Of a stretch of 21,067 nt of DNA, positions 1-8,618 are shown in pieces (within the stretch, counting starts at the first letter, position 1; each line of letters starts with the position of its first letter). The notes under the pieces are model-generated. The model was given only the letters and a program-made list of their open reading frames with translations. It searched no databases and had not been told where the DNA came from. The translations under genes were made by a program, and so were the position numbers. The DNA is from JBBTCJ01 sp038043285 (GTDB taxonomy: Bacteria > Planctomycetota > Phycisphaerae > UBA1845): positions 1-21,067 of the forward strand of contig JBBTCJ010000141.1 of assembly GCA_038043285.1 (NCBI GenBank), given 5' to 3'.

Positions 1-10
1 AGGAAAGACA

Positions 11-36
11 CCGCTCCATGCTGTCGCGGTTCTGAT
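11..36. repeat. Half copy of the palindromic repeat at the window edge
   Basis: These 26 bases match 8324-8349 at 24 positions and include both the inner arm CCGCTC (11-16) and the outer arm CGCGGTTCTGA (25-35). The ten bases to the left do not continue the match. The left half would lie mostly outside the window, so I cannot tell whether this copy is whole or truncated. Confidence 0.55.
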
Positions 37-77
37 AAAAGGCCGGGCCACTCCCGCACGGTTGCCGCCACGCAGCG

Positions 78-746
78 TCAGGGTTCCGTTCGTTGCGGCG
101 AGTTGAACAGGGCGCAGATGGCCATTCCGTCGGCCCAATCCACGGACCATTTCAATCCCAACGAACTGAAGTGCCGGCGATAGTCGTCGAGCGTGTTGTG
201 CCAGACTTTGTTCGGCTCTCGGCGGCCGGATCGGTCGGTCACGATGACCATCACGAAAACGCCGCCGGGCTTGAGGAATTGCAGCAGTCGGCGCGACGTG
301 CCCAGGGCCTGGTCGGTCTTGAGATCGTAGTGATAATGGCTGCACCCGCGGGCGAAAACCACGTCAAACGACGCCCTCGGAAAGGGCATGTCGTCCATGA
401 TGTCGGCACGATGGTAGGGACGGCTGGGGTAGTGATTTCTGGCCCAGGCGATTCCGGCCTCCGACCGATCGACGCCGACGCAATCGAAACCCATCCAGTT
501 GAGCAGGTTGGTGTGGAAGCCGTTTCCGCAGGCGACTTCGAGGAGGCGCATTCCTCGACGCAGCGAGAATCGCTTGACCAGATGTCGGCGGTGCCACCAG
601 AACTCTTTCCAGAAGGAGTACCTCCATCCTCCGTGTTGGTAGAACTCGTTGTAGAGGCCTTCACCGCGGCACGGATCGGCCTGGACCGAAACGGCATCGG
701 TGGGGTTGCCGACGAAATGATTGCCCGTAAGGGTCAGCGTGGACAT
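78..746 (-). CDS. Class I SAM-dependent methyltransferase, unknown substrate
   Basis: A 222-residue soluble protein with a Rossmann methyltransferase core. Motif I is LLEVACGNGF (residues 68-77). The acidic residue after strand 2 is in VGVDRS (90-95). A motif IV-like stretch, FDVVFARG, lies at 127-134, and the post-II LKPGG turn at 158-162. The substrate cannot be told: the aromatic and His-rich stretch CSHYHY (135-140) is distinctive but matches no substrate class I can name. The open frame continues about 100 codons upstream, but that part is Pro/Arg-rich with no domain, so I chose the ATG at 744-746, just before the folded region. TsaB ends 276 bp upstream on the same strand, so a shared transcript is possible but not shown. 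Confidence 0.8.
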   Translation of the reverse strand: MSTLTLTGNHFVGNPTDAVSVQADPCRGEGLYNEFYQHGGWRYSFWKEFWWHRRHLVKRFSLRRGMRLLEVACGNGFHTNLLNWMGFDCVGVDRSEAGIAWARNHYPSRPYHRADIMDDMPFPRASFDVVFARGCSHYHYDLKTDQALGTSRRLLQFLKPGGVFVMVIVTDRSGRREPNKVWHNTLDDYRRHFSSLGLKWSVDWADGMAICALFNSPQRTEP

Positions 747-1021
747 CGTGCGAACGCCTCCACCACCGCGCGGCGTCCGCCTTGACCCCGCGACGCAGGT
801 CTCCAGACTTATCGGAAGGTGGGTGGAGGACGTTGAGGTAGGCGTATCCGAGAACCGGGCAGGCAGCACTGGTACACGGGGCAGGACCATGATTTGGGGT
901 AAGCGGGCACGGCGTGCAAGCGCGGGCCAAAGGGCCGGCGGATCGGGTTTCGTGCCCCACCCTTGGCTGCGCGAAGAATGGGGCAGCGGCGCCCCCATGC
1001 GGGGCGGATCATTCAGCGGTG

Positions 1022-1807
1022 CTATCGGGGGCCGTGCTTCGCCGCCCATTTTTCCTCGACCTCCGGCGGGCGGACGTACAGGGGGGTGAGGATGCGGGGA
1101 TCGACGTACAGACCTTTTTCCGCGCGTTCCCGGCCGAGGTGGTAGACGACTTCCGCCTTCGGTCGGTAGAGCGAGTCGGGAAGAATCGTTCGATCCGACG
1201 CCTCGACGGCCTGTCGGTGTGCTTGTAGGCCTTCGCCAAGGACGGCACAGGTCGGCGATTGCGTTTGGAGGAATGCGAGGGGTTCGACCTCGGCGGGATC
1301 GGAGTGGCGTTCGTAGAACGGCGCCTTCGCGCGAAGGTTGGAGGAAAGGCGAAACGCGGCGGCGTAGACGTGTCCTCGCTTGGCGTCGACGATCACCGCG
1401 ACATCGTTGGGCGGTGAGCTCAGTTTGAGGGCGTTGGCCGCGATCACGTCGAGAGTCGGAACCGCGACCACTCGGGCGCCGGTTGCCAAGGCGATTGCCC
1501 TCGCGGCGGCTACCGCTATTCGAAGCCCGGTGAAGCTGCCCGGACCGATGGAGACGTAGATCGTTCCGACGTTTGCGGGTTGAACGCCGCGGCGGTTGCA
1601 GAGAGTGTCGATCACCGGAAAGAACTCGACGGCCTGCGCGCGGGGACGGGTAAAAACAGCGGCGTCGAGCACCTCATCGTCTCGTCCAAGGGCGACGCTG
1701 CCGGTGGCGCAGGAGGTTTCGAAGGCCAGGGAGAAGGGGCGATCCGCGGGGGATTTCGGAGTCGGCGGCACGCGAGGGATGATACAAGTTCCAACGAACA
1801 TCGGCAT
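1022..1807 (-). CDS. tsaB: TsaB, tRNA N6-threonylcarbamoyladenosine (t6A) synthesis subunit
   Basis: A 261-residue ASKHA-fold protein of the TsaB (YeaZ) family. In bacteria TsaB pairs with TsaD and TsaE to transfer threonylcarbamoyl to A37 of ANN-decoding tRNAs; TsaB is the non-catalytic partner. Visible signatures are the N-terminal phosphate-binding strand LAFETSCATGSVAL (residues 27-40) and the hallmark SIGPGSFTGLRIA (86-98). The C-terminal P-L-Y-V-R-P-P-E segment (242-249) is typical of the family. Length is slightly above the usual 220-240 because about 25 residues precede the first strand. Two in-frame ATGs (1805-1807 and 1799-1801) are possible starts, and the true start may be further in. 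tsaD and tsaE are not in this window. Confidence 0.9.
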   Translation of the reverse strand: MPMFVGTCIIPRVPPTPKSPADRPFSLAFETSCATGSVALGRDDEVLDAAVFTRPRAQAVEFFPVIDTLCNRRGVQPANVGTIYVSIGPGSFTGLRIAVAAARAIALATGARVVAVPTLDVIAANALKLSSPPNDVAVIVDAKRGHVYAAAFRLSSNLRAKAPFYERHSDPAEVEPLAFLQTQSPTCAVLGEGLQAHRQAVEASDRTILPDSLYRPKAEVVYHLGRERAEKGLYVDPRILTPLYVRPPEVEEKWAAKHGPR

Positions 1808-2174
1808 CCCGGCGGCGAATGGGGAAGGGACTCTACATGCCTCGCTTCGTGCCGTGAGGGTGCCCGTTCACGGGTCATCTTGGCGAGTCCGAACCGGGTT
1901 CGCTCGCCGCGCAGGGATGGCACGGGCGAAAGGGGAGAGGCTTTGCGTGGTCATTGACGAGCCTGGGGGCGGGGTCTACAGTCCGGCTCTCGTGGAAGGC
2001 CGCTCCGAGCGGAGGCGAAAACAGGTTGGGCGTCCCGTCCGGCGCGTTTCCGATGGATGCAGGCGGCGGCGGGGTGGCTTGTCGTAAGACCTGCCTTATC
2101 CAGCCCTCTCCCCCGGGAGGCGAGAGGGATACCCAAAACAACTCCCGCGGCGGGCGCCGCGGGCCGAGGCTCGC
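1808..2174. other. Intergenic spacer between divergent tsaB and phosphoesterase genes
   Basis: This 367-bp stretch has no credible gene: the open frames crossing it are Arg/Gly-rich and lack domains. It holds a short perfect palindrome around a central C at 2000-2012 (CCGCTC-C-GAGCGG) and a larger hairpin at 2104-2128, listed separately. Promoters for both flanking genes should lie here, but I could not place a convincing -35/-10 pair. Confidence 0.5.
2104..2128. repeat. CCCTCTC/GAGAGGG hairpin element
   Basis: A perfect 7-bp inverted repeat, CCCTCTC (2104-2110) and GAGAGGG (2122-2128), encloses an 11-base GC-rich loop that can itself fold. It lies 47 bp before the phosphoesterase start, so it is more likely a dispersed palindromic repeat or a 5'-UTR structure than a terminator. 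No T-run follows it. From memory, short CCCTCTC...GAGAGGG palindromes are common between genes in many GC-rich genomes; this was not checked. Confidence 0.5.
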
Positions 2175-2999
2175 GTGTTCGCGGTGATTTCGGACATTCA
2201 CGGCAACCTGGAGGCGCTGGAGACGGCGTTTTCGGACATTGACCGGCGTTCGATCAAGGAGATTTTTTGCCTCGGCGACGTGGTCGGGTATGGGGCGAGT
2301 CCCCGCGAGTGCCTGGACCTGGTGATCGACCGTTGCCAATTCTCGCTCTGTGGGAATCACGATCAGGCGGTCTTCTATGAGCCGACGAACTTCAACGTCG
2401 GGGCAGAGCGGGCGGCGTACTGGACGCGGCAGGTTCTCGAGGAGGAATCGTCGAAGGGCAAGCGGAAGCGGCGATGGGAGATGCTGGGTCGGTTGCCGCT
2501 GCGGAAGGAGACCAAGGGACTGCTGATGGTGCATGCGTCGCCGCGCCGCCCGGTCAACGAGTATCTTTTTCCGGAGGATGTGTACACCAATCCCGGGAAG
2601 ATTCTGGATAATTTTCGAAGGCTTGAGCCGCGTCACCTGGCCTGCCTCGTCGGGCATACGCACGTTCCCGGGGTGTTCCTTGACGATCCGTGCTTCGATC
2701 CACCGGACGAGTTGGCAGACGCCAATCTGTATACGATCACGTCGGATGAGCAGGCGATCATCAACGTGGGAAGCATCGGCCAGCCGCGGGATCGCGATCC
2801 GAGACTCTGTTACACGGTGATCTACGAGAAGGGCGAGACGCCGCGAGGCTACGACCTGCAGCCGCTACGGGCGGACGAACCCTATCTGATCATCGAGTTT
2901 GTTCGCCTGGAGTACGACATCGAAAAGGCGGCGAGGAAAATCTACGAAGTGGCCGAGCTGGATGACTTCCTCGGAACTCGGTTGTTTGAGGGGCGTTAG
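2175..2999 (+). CDS. Calcineurin-like metallophosphoesterase (YfcE/MJ0936-type)
   Basis: A 274-residue protein carrying the full dinuclear-metal motif set: DIHGN (residues 7-11), GDVVGYG (34-40), GNHD (60-63), the lone His in MVHASP (120) and GHTH (160-163). NVGSIGQPRD (197-206) is typical of the single-domain YfcE-like phosphodiesterases. The family hydrolyses phosphodiester or phosphomonoester bonds; the physiological substrate is unknown. The start is a GTG, chosen because DIHGN follows at once, as is usual for the family, and a GAGG at 2166-2169 sits five bases upstream. The C-terminal tail of about 60 residues beyond the catalytic core is less conserved. It is followed after 222 bp by yidC in the same direction. 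Confidence 0.88.
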   Translation: MFAVISDIHGNLEALETAFSDIDRRSIKEIFCLGDVVGYGASPRECLDLVIDRCQFSLCGNHDQAVFYEPTNFNVGAERAAYWTRQVLEEESSKGKRKRRWEMLGRLPLRKETKGLLMVHASPRRPVNEYLFPEDVYTNPGKILDNFRRLEPRHLACLVGHTHVPGVFLDDPCFDPPDELADANLYTITSDEQAIINVGSIGQPRDRDPRLCYTVIYEKGETPRGYDLQPLRADEPYLIIEFVRLEYDIEKAARKIYEVAELDDFLGTRLFEGR

Positions 3000-3221
3000 G
3001 GTAATGACGCGCGACTTTCGGACGGTACGCTGGATTTCGACAGGAATTGTGAATTGCCCCTGCGGTCAACTGGGCGCCGAAGCTCGCGCGTCGTCAGCAC
3101 AGGGCTGGGTTTCCCCAAGACACCCCGCTCGCGGGCCAGGCTGGTCTGGAGGCGCGGCGTGAAACTGTCGTTCGATTCCCGTCCGCGCGGCGCGGGCGTC
3201 ATCCCCAAGTGAACCCGGTTG

Positions 3222-5375
3222 ATGGAAAAGCAGGATACATTCAGAAACGTATTGCTCGCCGCGGCGGCGTTCGTGGCGATCATGGCCATCGGCCCGGCGC
3301 TGCTGCCCCAAGCTAATAAGCCGCCGCTGCCGCCGACGAGTGAAACTGGGCCGCCTGACGTCGCCAAGAAGGCGGATGACGGTCGTGCCGCGGCAACGGA
3401 AGCCGGAAGTGCTGAGCATCAGATCCCGGCGAAGGTGTCAACCTCCGGCACGGGGGGTTGGAAGGTCATCGAGGCGGACGGCGAGGCGGAGGTGTTTCTT
3501 GGCGCCGCGGAAGGTGACGGCACGGATCGAAAGGCGCCGCCGCCGGCGTACCGAGCGCGGCTGAGGCTGTCCAACGTCGGGGCGTCGGTGACGTCGGCGA
3601 CTTTGACCGATCACGCGGCGAGGGTTGGCAAGCCGGATCGTTATCAGGTTCTGGCTTCGGTGACGGGTGTTGATGGTCGCGTGCATCGCTCGTTCGCCGT
3701 CGAAAAGATCAACGTCGATGGCGTGGATGTGTCGCTGTCCGACAAGCGCTGGCAGGTGGGTGGCGTGGTGCCGTTGCAGGGTGACGAAGCGACGGCGGAA
3801 GCGCGGGGCGAGCAGGTTTCCTTCCATGTCGAGGTGCAGGAATCCGGGTCGGCGGGGCTGCGGATCACGCGCACATTCGCGCTTCCGCAACAGGGGGAGG
3901 AGAGCGGGCGACATGACCTTTGGTCCTCGCTGACGATTGAGAATCTTTCCGAGGGGCCTCATCGCGTTGTTTTGTCCTACCTGGGAGGCGTGGGGATTCC
4001 GTCGGAAGAACGCCAGGGAGTGGGCCGCTTCATCGACTGCGCCGCGCGCGACGGGGCTGGGTATATCCTAGGGAGCCGGCGTACGGACGCGACAATCCGG
4101 GCCCTCGAATCTCGGCGAGGACCGCTGTTCTCGCTCTCCGCGGAAACGCCGAATCAGCGCCTGTCGTGGGTGGCGACGGACAACACCTACTTCACGTGCA
4201 CCATGGCCCCGGTGGAGGGTGACGGGCGAACGGCGTCTTCGCACATTGGTGCAGCCTACGCGCAGGATTTGGACGGCGACGCGGCCACCACGGACGACAC
4301 GACGGTCGTTCTGGTCACCACGCCGATGGTTGTCGACGGAGGTCAGAGGCAGGGCTATCGCACGGCCCATTTTTTGGGCGAGAAGGACGCCCGGGCGTTC
4401 CGTGGCGAGCCGGATTACCTTGAGCGGAACTACTACTACCAGATCGCCCAGGGTTTTGGGTGGTGCACGTTTACCTGGCTGGTGGAGCTGATGGTCTGGC
4501 TGCTGAACGGTTTGTTCTTCATCGTTCGCGACTTCGGCGTGGCGATCATCATCCTGGTGCTCATCGTTCGCGCCCTGCTGCATCCGATCACCAAGAAGGG
4601 GCAGGTGAACATGGTTCGGATGCAGAAGCGGATGGGGGAGCTTTCTCCGAAGATTGAGGAGATCAAGCGCAAGTTCGCCAACGACAAGGCTCGGCAGCAG
4701 CAGGAGACCATGCGGGTGTATCGGGAGTCGGGGGTGAGTCCCGGCGGACAGATGCTCACTTGCCTCCCGATGCTGATTCAGATGCCGATATGGGTCGCGC
4801 TGTACTTGAGCCTGAGCAACAACATCTTGATGCGGCACGAGCCGCTGCACGGGACGTGGATTCGCGACCTGACGGCGCCGGACGCGATCTACGCGTTCGC
4901 GTCTCCGCTGACGATCCCGCTGTTCGGTTGGCCGCTGGCGGCGTTCAATCTGCTTCCGATCCTGGTCGCGGTGTTCATGTACGTCCAGCAGAAGACGCAG
5001 CCGCAGGCTCCGCCTTCGCCGAACATGTCCGAGCAGCAGCGCCAGCAGCAGGACATGATGAAAACGATGACGCCGATGATGAGCGTCATGATGCTGCTGA
5101 TTTTCTACAACATGCCGGCGGGGTTGAATCTGTACGTCATGTGCAGTTCAATGTTCGGCTGGCTGGAACAGAAGCGCATCCGAAAACACATCAAGGACCA
5201 GGAGGAGGGAGGAACGCCTCAGACGACGGCGGCTCCAAAGCCGCCGGGCGGCGGCGTTTCGCCGACGCAGGAGAAGCGAAAACCATCCTGGATCGAACGC
5301 ATCGCCAAAATGGCCGAGGACGCGCAGAAGGCCCAGCGCACGCAGCGATCGGGCCGCCCAGGTCGCAAAAAGTAG
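3222..5375 (+). CDS. yidC: YidC membrane protein insertase
   Basis: YidC inserts and folds inner-membrane proteins, alone or with SecYEG. The 717-residue product has an N-terminal membrane anchor (about residues 9-28), a large extracytoplasmic domain (about 30-405), and the conserved C-terminal membrane core from about 410. The core shows the hydrophilic-groove arginine in IVRALLHPITKKG (Arg450) and a charged cytoplasmic hairpin. It then has LPMLIQMPIWVALY and the terminal FYNMPAGLNLY segment. At 717 residues it is much longer than E. coli YidC (about 550), through the periplasmic domain, a Gln-rich cytoplasmic loop after YVQQK and a basic, proline-rich tail. A TTG directly precedes the ATG; I prefer the ATG at 3222. 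The usual neighbours rpmH, rnpA and yidD are absent here. Confidence 0.95.
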   Translation: MEKQDTFRNVLLAAAAFVAIMAIGPALLPQANKPPLPPTSETGPPDVAKKADDGRAAATEAGSAEHQIPAKVSTSGTGGWKVIEADGEAEVFLGAAEGDGTDRKAPPPAYRARLRLSNVGASVTSATLTDHAARVGKPDRYQVLASVTGVDGRVHRSFAVEKINVDGVDVSLSDKRWQVGGVVPLQGDEATAEARGEQVSFHVEVQESGSAGLRITRTFALPQQGEESGRHDLWSSLTIENLSEGPHRVVLSYLGGVGIPSEERQGVGRFIDCAARDGAGYILGSRRTDATIRALESRRGPLFSLSAETPNQRLSWVATDNTYFTCTMAPVEGDGRTASSHIGAAYAQDLDGDAATTDDTTVVLVTTPMVVDGGQRQGYRTAHFLGEKDARAFRGEPDYLERNYYYQIAQGFGWCTFTWLVELMVWLLNGLFFIVRDFGVAIIILVLIVRALLHPITKKGQVNMVRMQKRMGELSPKIEEIKRKFANDKARQQQETMRVYRESGVSPGGQMLTCLPMLIQMPIWVALYLSLSNNILMRHEPLHGTWIRDLTAPDAIYAFASPLTIPLFGWPLAAFNLLPILVAVFMYVQQKTQPQAPPSPNMSEQQRQQQDMMKTMTPMMSVMMLLIFYNMPAGLNLYVMCSSMFGWLEQKRIRKHIKDQEEGGTPQTTAAPKPPGGGVSPTQEKRKPSWIERIAKMAEDAQKAQRTQRSGRPGRKK

Positions 5376-5382
5376 GCGCGCG

Positions 5383-5404
5383 ACGCCGATGGCGAATGCG
5401 GCGT
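5383..5404. terminator. Possible hairpin between convergent yidC and exporter genes
   Basis: ACGCCG (5383-5388) pairs with CGGCGT (5399-5404) across a 10-base loop in the 51-bp gap between two convergent genes. The position suits a shared terminator, but the stem is only six base pairs and no T-run follows on either strand. Confidence 0.25.
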
Positions 5405-5426
5405 GCACACCTGCTGCTTGCGTGGT

Positions 5427-8156
5427 TCATGTCGGCAGGCTGACCGCCCGACGGTCAAGTCGTTTGGCAATCGAGAGCAGCGCCGGCAAGAGGAGAACCG
5501 TCGCCCCGAAGCACAACAACAGGCTTTGGGCGACCATTCCGCCCAGCCACGCATTGGCCGGGACTTGCGAAAAAACCATGATTCCGAAGCCCAACGCGAC
5601 GGCGAGGGTATCGACCGCGATGGCCGAGCCGGTGGTGGCCACGGCTTCTGCCACCGCGTCGGATCGCGACGCGCCGGCACGGTGAATCTCCTGGAAGCGC
5701 GATTGAAGGTGAATCGCGTAGTCCACGCCGATGCCCAGGGTCATGGCGGAGAACATGGAGGTCGCGACGCCCAGCGGAATGCCCAGCCAGCCCATTACAG
5801 CGAAGTTGGCCAGCACGGCCACAAGACTCGGAAGAATGCAGAGCAGCCCAAACACGACTGACCTCCCAATGATCGCGGTTACCAGGAAGTCTCCGGCGAG
5901 CGCTCCCGCGAGGGAGACGACCTGGGTGCGGACGATGGCTTCAATGAGCGTTTGACTCACCGCCACGTCACCGGCGAAGGAAATGGACGTGCCGTGCGGG
6001 GCGAGATGCTCTTTTTCGTAGACCCGAATCGCGTCCATCAGTCGGGCGGTGTCGATGAAGTTGGCGTCTTTCAGCAGGACGGTGATGATCGAACGGGCGT
6101 AATGCCCGTCGACGAGTTGGCGGAGGCGGTCCTCGCCGCGGATGCGGCCGTACTCGGACCAGATTCGCTCCAGCCTGGGGACATCATCGGGGATACTGCG
6201 CTCTTCGGCCTTTCGGCCGCGGATCATGAAGTTCACCGTGGCCACGTAGTCCGTGGTCCCCAGGACGCCGCCGACGGCGTCCTCGGTCCGACCGCGAACG
6301 AATTGTTCAAGTCCGCGAACGCGGCGGAGTGTGTCAGCCTTCATCATCCGTGCCGGGTACAGCTCGAAGCGCAGGCGGTTGCCGGGTCGCAGGGTGAGGA
6401 TCTGCGACGGCCAAGGCTGGCGCTGCGGCAGATGCACGACCACGCCCTGATCGGTCCGCTCTGCCGATTCTACCCACCAGTTCCATGACGGGACGCGACG
6501 GCGGGCAATGTCCTCGTCGGCGGCGTGGGATGGGTCAGAAAGTCGCGTGAGCGTCAAACGCCAACCGAGCAGCTCGGAAGGCTCTCTCGACGCATGCGGC
6601 GGCAACGTAACGGTCAGGGCGGTGGTTGCGTCGGCCGAGATTTCTCCCGCCATCGCGTCGTCGCCTGCGTCCACGCGTAACAGCAAGACATGCATTCCGT
6701 GGAAGGCCCCATTGAATTCGTCAATGGCTTGGCGAAACGCGCTTCCCTTGGCGAAGCCGTCAATCCAACTGTCCTGCACCATCACTTGTCGAATGCCCAG
6801 GGGGGTGGTGATTAGGAGCAAGAGAACCAGTCCAATGGTCGAGGTTGGATGGCGGCTGATTTTGCCCCCGAGCCAGCCGAAGGCGCGCCACAGCCGCGGT
6901 GCGACGGGCCGGGTTGCGACAGGAACGGTGAAATGCCGCGCCGGGATGCGACTGAGCCAGGCCGGGATGACCGACATGGACCACAACATGCAGCAACCGA
7001 TGCCCATGGCCGTGAAGATTCCGAACCATCGAACCGCAGCGATGTCGGAAAACGCGAACGACAGGAAGCCAATCGCCGTGGTCACCGTGGTCATGACCAC
7101 CGGGCGAGTCATCTCGCCGAGAGTTTCCTCGAGCAGCTTTTGCTGCGGAACCTCGGGGCGCGTTCGCAAATGATGCCGATAGCGGGCGAAGACGTGGATT
7201 TCGTCGGTGATGCCGGTCGCGGTCAGGATAATGGGAAGAATCGCAGTGGTGAGATAGACGGGTACGTCCATCCAGCCCATGACGCCGAAGACCACTGTCA
7301 GGCAGGCACCGACCTCGATGAGCGGCAGGGCCACTGCGGCCGGCGCTCGAAAACAGATGAAGAAGACCGACGCAATCAACAAGAGGGCAATGGGAACCAG
7401 CCCGATGCGGCTTCCAATCCAGGATCGCAGATCGTTGAAGCTGTGTAGTGGGGCCGATGGTTCGTTGGCGTGCCGCCAGGTCTGGAATCCGAGGAGCGAC
7501 GGTGGGATGCCGAGGTCTTCGAGGATATGGGTTCCGAGCAAGCCCTCGGCCAAGGGGGCGCCGATGACGTTGATCCGATGGCTTGGGATATCGTTTTCCG
7601 CGGCGATGGATTCTACGTGCCTGATGAACGCCAACCGGTCGGCGGACGCCGGTATGCCTACGAGAATGGCGGTGGACCGGTCATCGAGGGAGACCAGAAC
7701 GCCGTCGTAAAGTTGAAGCAGGTGCAGGTCTTCGCGGACGCGTTGCAGGTCGGCAGGGGTTGTGGGAAAGGGTTCGAGGAGCCTGCGGAAGCGAAGCGTG
7801 CCCGGAAATACTCGGTCCGTGGGTTCGGTGGCCAAGCTCATGACGTCGGCCTCGCGCACGCCGTCGAGGGTCTTTAGGGTTTGCGTGAGGGAGTCGACCA
7901 GCCTAAGCGTCTCCATGTTGAAAACGCCGTCGGAATGGTCGGTGGTGATATGAAGGACGATCGGGTCATCGATGCCGAACTCGGCACGCGTGGCATGGTC
8001 CAGGGCGACCTCCGGAGCGCTCTGGGGAACCAGGGCGTGACCGTCAGTGCGGAGGCGAAGGCGTAGGAGGCCGGGTACGGCGGCCAGCGTTAGCAGACCG
8101 GCAATCGCTGTGACAGTCCCTGGTCGACGTACGGAAAACCGCCACAGCCAGGTCAC
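5427..8156 (-). CDS. RND/MMPL-family exporter
   Basis: A 909-residue inner-membrane protein with the duplicated RND plan. It has an N-terminal helix (about 14-34) and an extracytoplasmic domain (about 35-245), followed by a membrane block. A second anchor helix (near IGLVLLLLITTPLGI), a second extracytoplasmic domain and a second membrane block complete it. Conserved charged helix motifs appear twice: GITDEIHVFARYRHHL (around 315) and GIGVDYAIHLQSRF (around 810), as in MMPL/HpnN-like lipid exporters. No outer-membrane or adaptor partner is present, which fits MMPL rather than tripartite drug pumps. The start is a GTG with an AAGGA seven to eight bases upstream. It is divergent from the DUF1702/ACP/ketosynthase run, suggesting export of that pathway's lipid product; this is inference. 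Confidence 0.88.
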   Translation of the reverse strand: MTWLWRFSVRRPGTVTAIAGLLTLAAVPGLLRLRLRTDGHALVPQSAPEVALDHATRAEFGIDDPIVLHITTDHSDGVFNMETLRLVDSLTQTLKTLDGVREADVMSLATEPTDRVFPGTLRFRRLLEPFPTTPADLQRVREDLHLLQLYDGVLVSLDDRSTAILVGIPASADRLAFIRHVESIAAENDIPSHRINVIGAPLAEGLLGTHILEDLGIPPSLLGFQTWRHANEPSAPLHSFNDLRSWIGSRIGLVPIALLLIASVFFICFRAPAAVALPLIEVGACLTVVFGVMGWMDVPVYLTTAILPIILTATGITDEIHVFARYRHHLRTRPEVPQQKLLEETLGEMTRPVVMTTVTTAIGFLSFAFSDIAAVRWFGIFTAMGIGCCMLWSMSVIPAWLSRIPARHFTVPVATRPVAPRLWRAFGWLGGKISRHPTSTIGLVLLLLITTPLGIRQVMVQDSWIDGFAKGSAFRQAIDEFNGAFHGMHVLLLRVDAGDDAMAGEISADATTALTVTLPPHASREPSELLGWRLTLTRLSDPSHAADEDIARRRVPSWNWWVESAERTDQGVVVHLPQRQPWPSQILTLRPGNRLRFELYPARMMKADTLRRVRGLEQFVRGRTEDAVGGVLGTTDYVATVNFMIRGRKAEERSIPDDVPRLERIWSEYGRIRGEDRLRQLVDGHYARSIITVLLKDANFIDTARLMDAIRVYEKEHLAPHGTSISFAGDVAVSQTLIEAIVRTQVVSLAGALAGDFLVTAIIGRSVVFGLLCILPSLVAVLANFAVMGWLGIPLGVATSMFSAMTLGIGVDYAIHLQSRFQEIHRAGASRSDAVAEAVATTGSAIAVDTLAVALGFGIMVFSQVPANAWLGGMVAQSLLLCFGATVLLLPALLSIAKRLDRRAVSLPT

Positions 8157-8207
8157 GCGTAAGTCCTTTCCAAGGATCCCAAGGTGGTTTTTGGACGCCT
8201 TGCAGCG

Positions 8208-8236
8208 ATGCTAATTCGGTCGATGAGGCAGGGCAA
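8208..8236 (-). promoter_or_regulatory. Candidate sigma70-like promoter of the exporter gene
   Basis: Read on the minus strand, TTGCCC (-35, 8231-8236), a 17-base spacer and TAGCAT (-10, 8208-8213) each match four of six consensus bases. Transcription would start near 8201, giving an untranslated leader of about 45 bases before the GTG. Such matches can occur by chance, and planctomycete promoters are poorly characterised. Confidence 0.3.
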
Positions 8237-8286
8237 CGCCGTCTGGCCGTGGTCCGTTACAGCTTAGGCGGGGCAGGGGCATGTGT

Positions 8287-8348
8287 TCAGAACCGCGAGT
8301 GATAACGAGCGGTCGGCGCTGGGCCGCTCCATTCTGGCGCGGTTCTGA
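8287..8348. repeat. 62-bp imperfect palindromic repeat, full copy
   Basis: The outer arms are a perfect 11-bp inverted repeat: TCAGAACCGCG (8287-8297) and CGCGGTTCTGA (8338-8348). Inner arms GAGCGG (8307-8312) and CCGCTC (8324-8329) also pair around an 11-base loop, with unpaired 8-9-base segments between. The right half recurs almost unchanged at the left edge of the window, which marks it as a dispersed element and not a one-off operator. No T-run follows, so a terminator role is unlikely. Confidence 0.6.
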
Positions 8349-8475
8349 TCGGCCCTGGACCGCTTTCGAAGCTCCGGACCGATATGAACCGGACCAACAA
8401 AGTCACGGGAAATGCCTCATACGGCAGCCGCCGGAAGTGTCACGAACCCGTCTCGCCGGGGTGACCAGATTTTGC

Positions 8476-8504
8476 TTGGCTTTAGGCCGTCGCCCCGATA
8501 GAAT
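8476..8504 (+). promoter_or_regulatory. Candidate sigma70-like promoter of the DUF1702/ACP/ketosynthase run
   Basis: TTGGCT (-35, 8476-8481; four of six consensus bases), exactly 17 bases, then TAGAAT (-10, 8499-8504; five of six). Transcription would start near 8511, leaving a leader of about 108 bases before the ATG at 8619. It is the best promoter match I found in the spacer. Confidence 0.38.
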
Positions 8505-8618
8505 TGTGTGGGGTCGGGGCGGCTCCAGGCCGGTCGGTCGATACGACAGGTTGGGGCATTTCCCCATGCGCTGTCCTGGGGCTTCGCGGGTGGGTTTCCG
8601 TCGGTTGGGGTGCGCGGA

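Larger units (their letters stand above)
8157..8618. other. Divergent intergenic region with promoters and a palindromic repeat
   Basis: This 462-bp spacer separates the exporter (-) from the DUF1702-like gene (+). No credible gene lies in it. It contains a promoter candidate on each strand and a 62-bp imperfect palindrome (8287-8348), each listed separately. Its size and arrangement suggest a shared control region for the two divergent units. Confidence 0.55.

Noticed and set aside
747..1049. N-terminal extension of the methyltransferase frame by about 100 residues
   Set aside because: The extension is Pro/Arg/Ser-rich with no domain or signal, and overlaps the tsaB 3' end; the folded region begins just after the ATG at 744-746.
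3004..3162. 52-codon plus-strand ORF between the phosphoesterase and yidC
   Set aside because: No Shine-Dalgarno, no recognisable motif, and composition like other non-coding frames here; a yidD or rnpA homologue was looked for and not found.
3170..3191. tRNA-like T-loop (GTTCGATTCCCG) before yidC
   Set aside because: The T-stem does not pair well and no matching acceptor, D-arm or anticodon arm was found in the preceding 80 bases.
4068..4850. 260-residue antisense frame within yidC
   Set aside because: Low-complexity His/Leu/Arg composition and no family match; it mirrors the conserved YidC membrane core.
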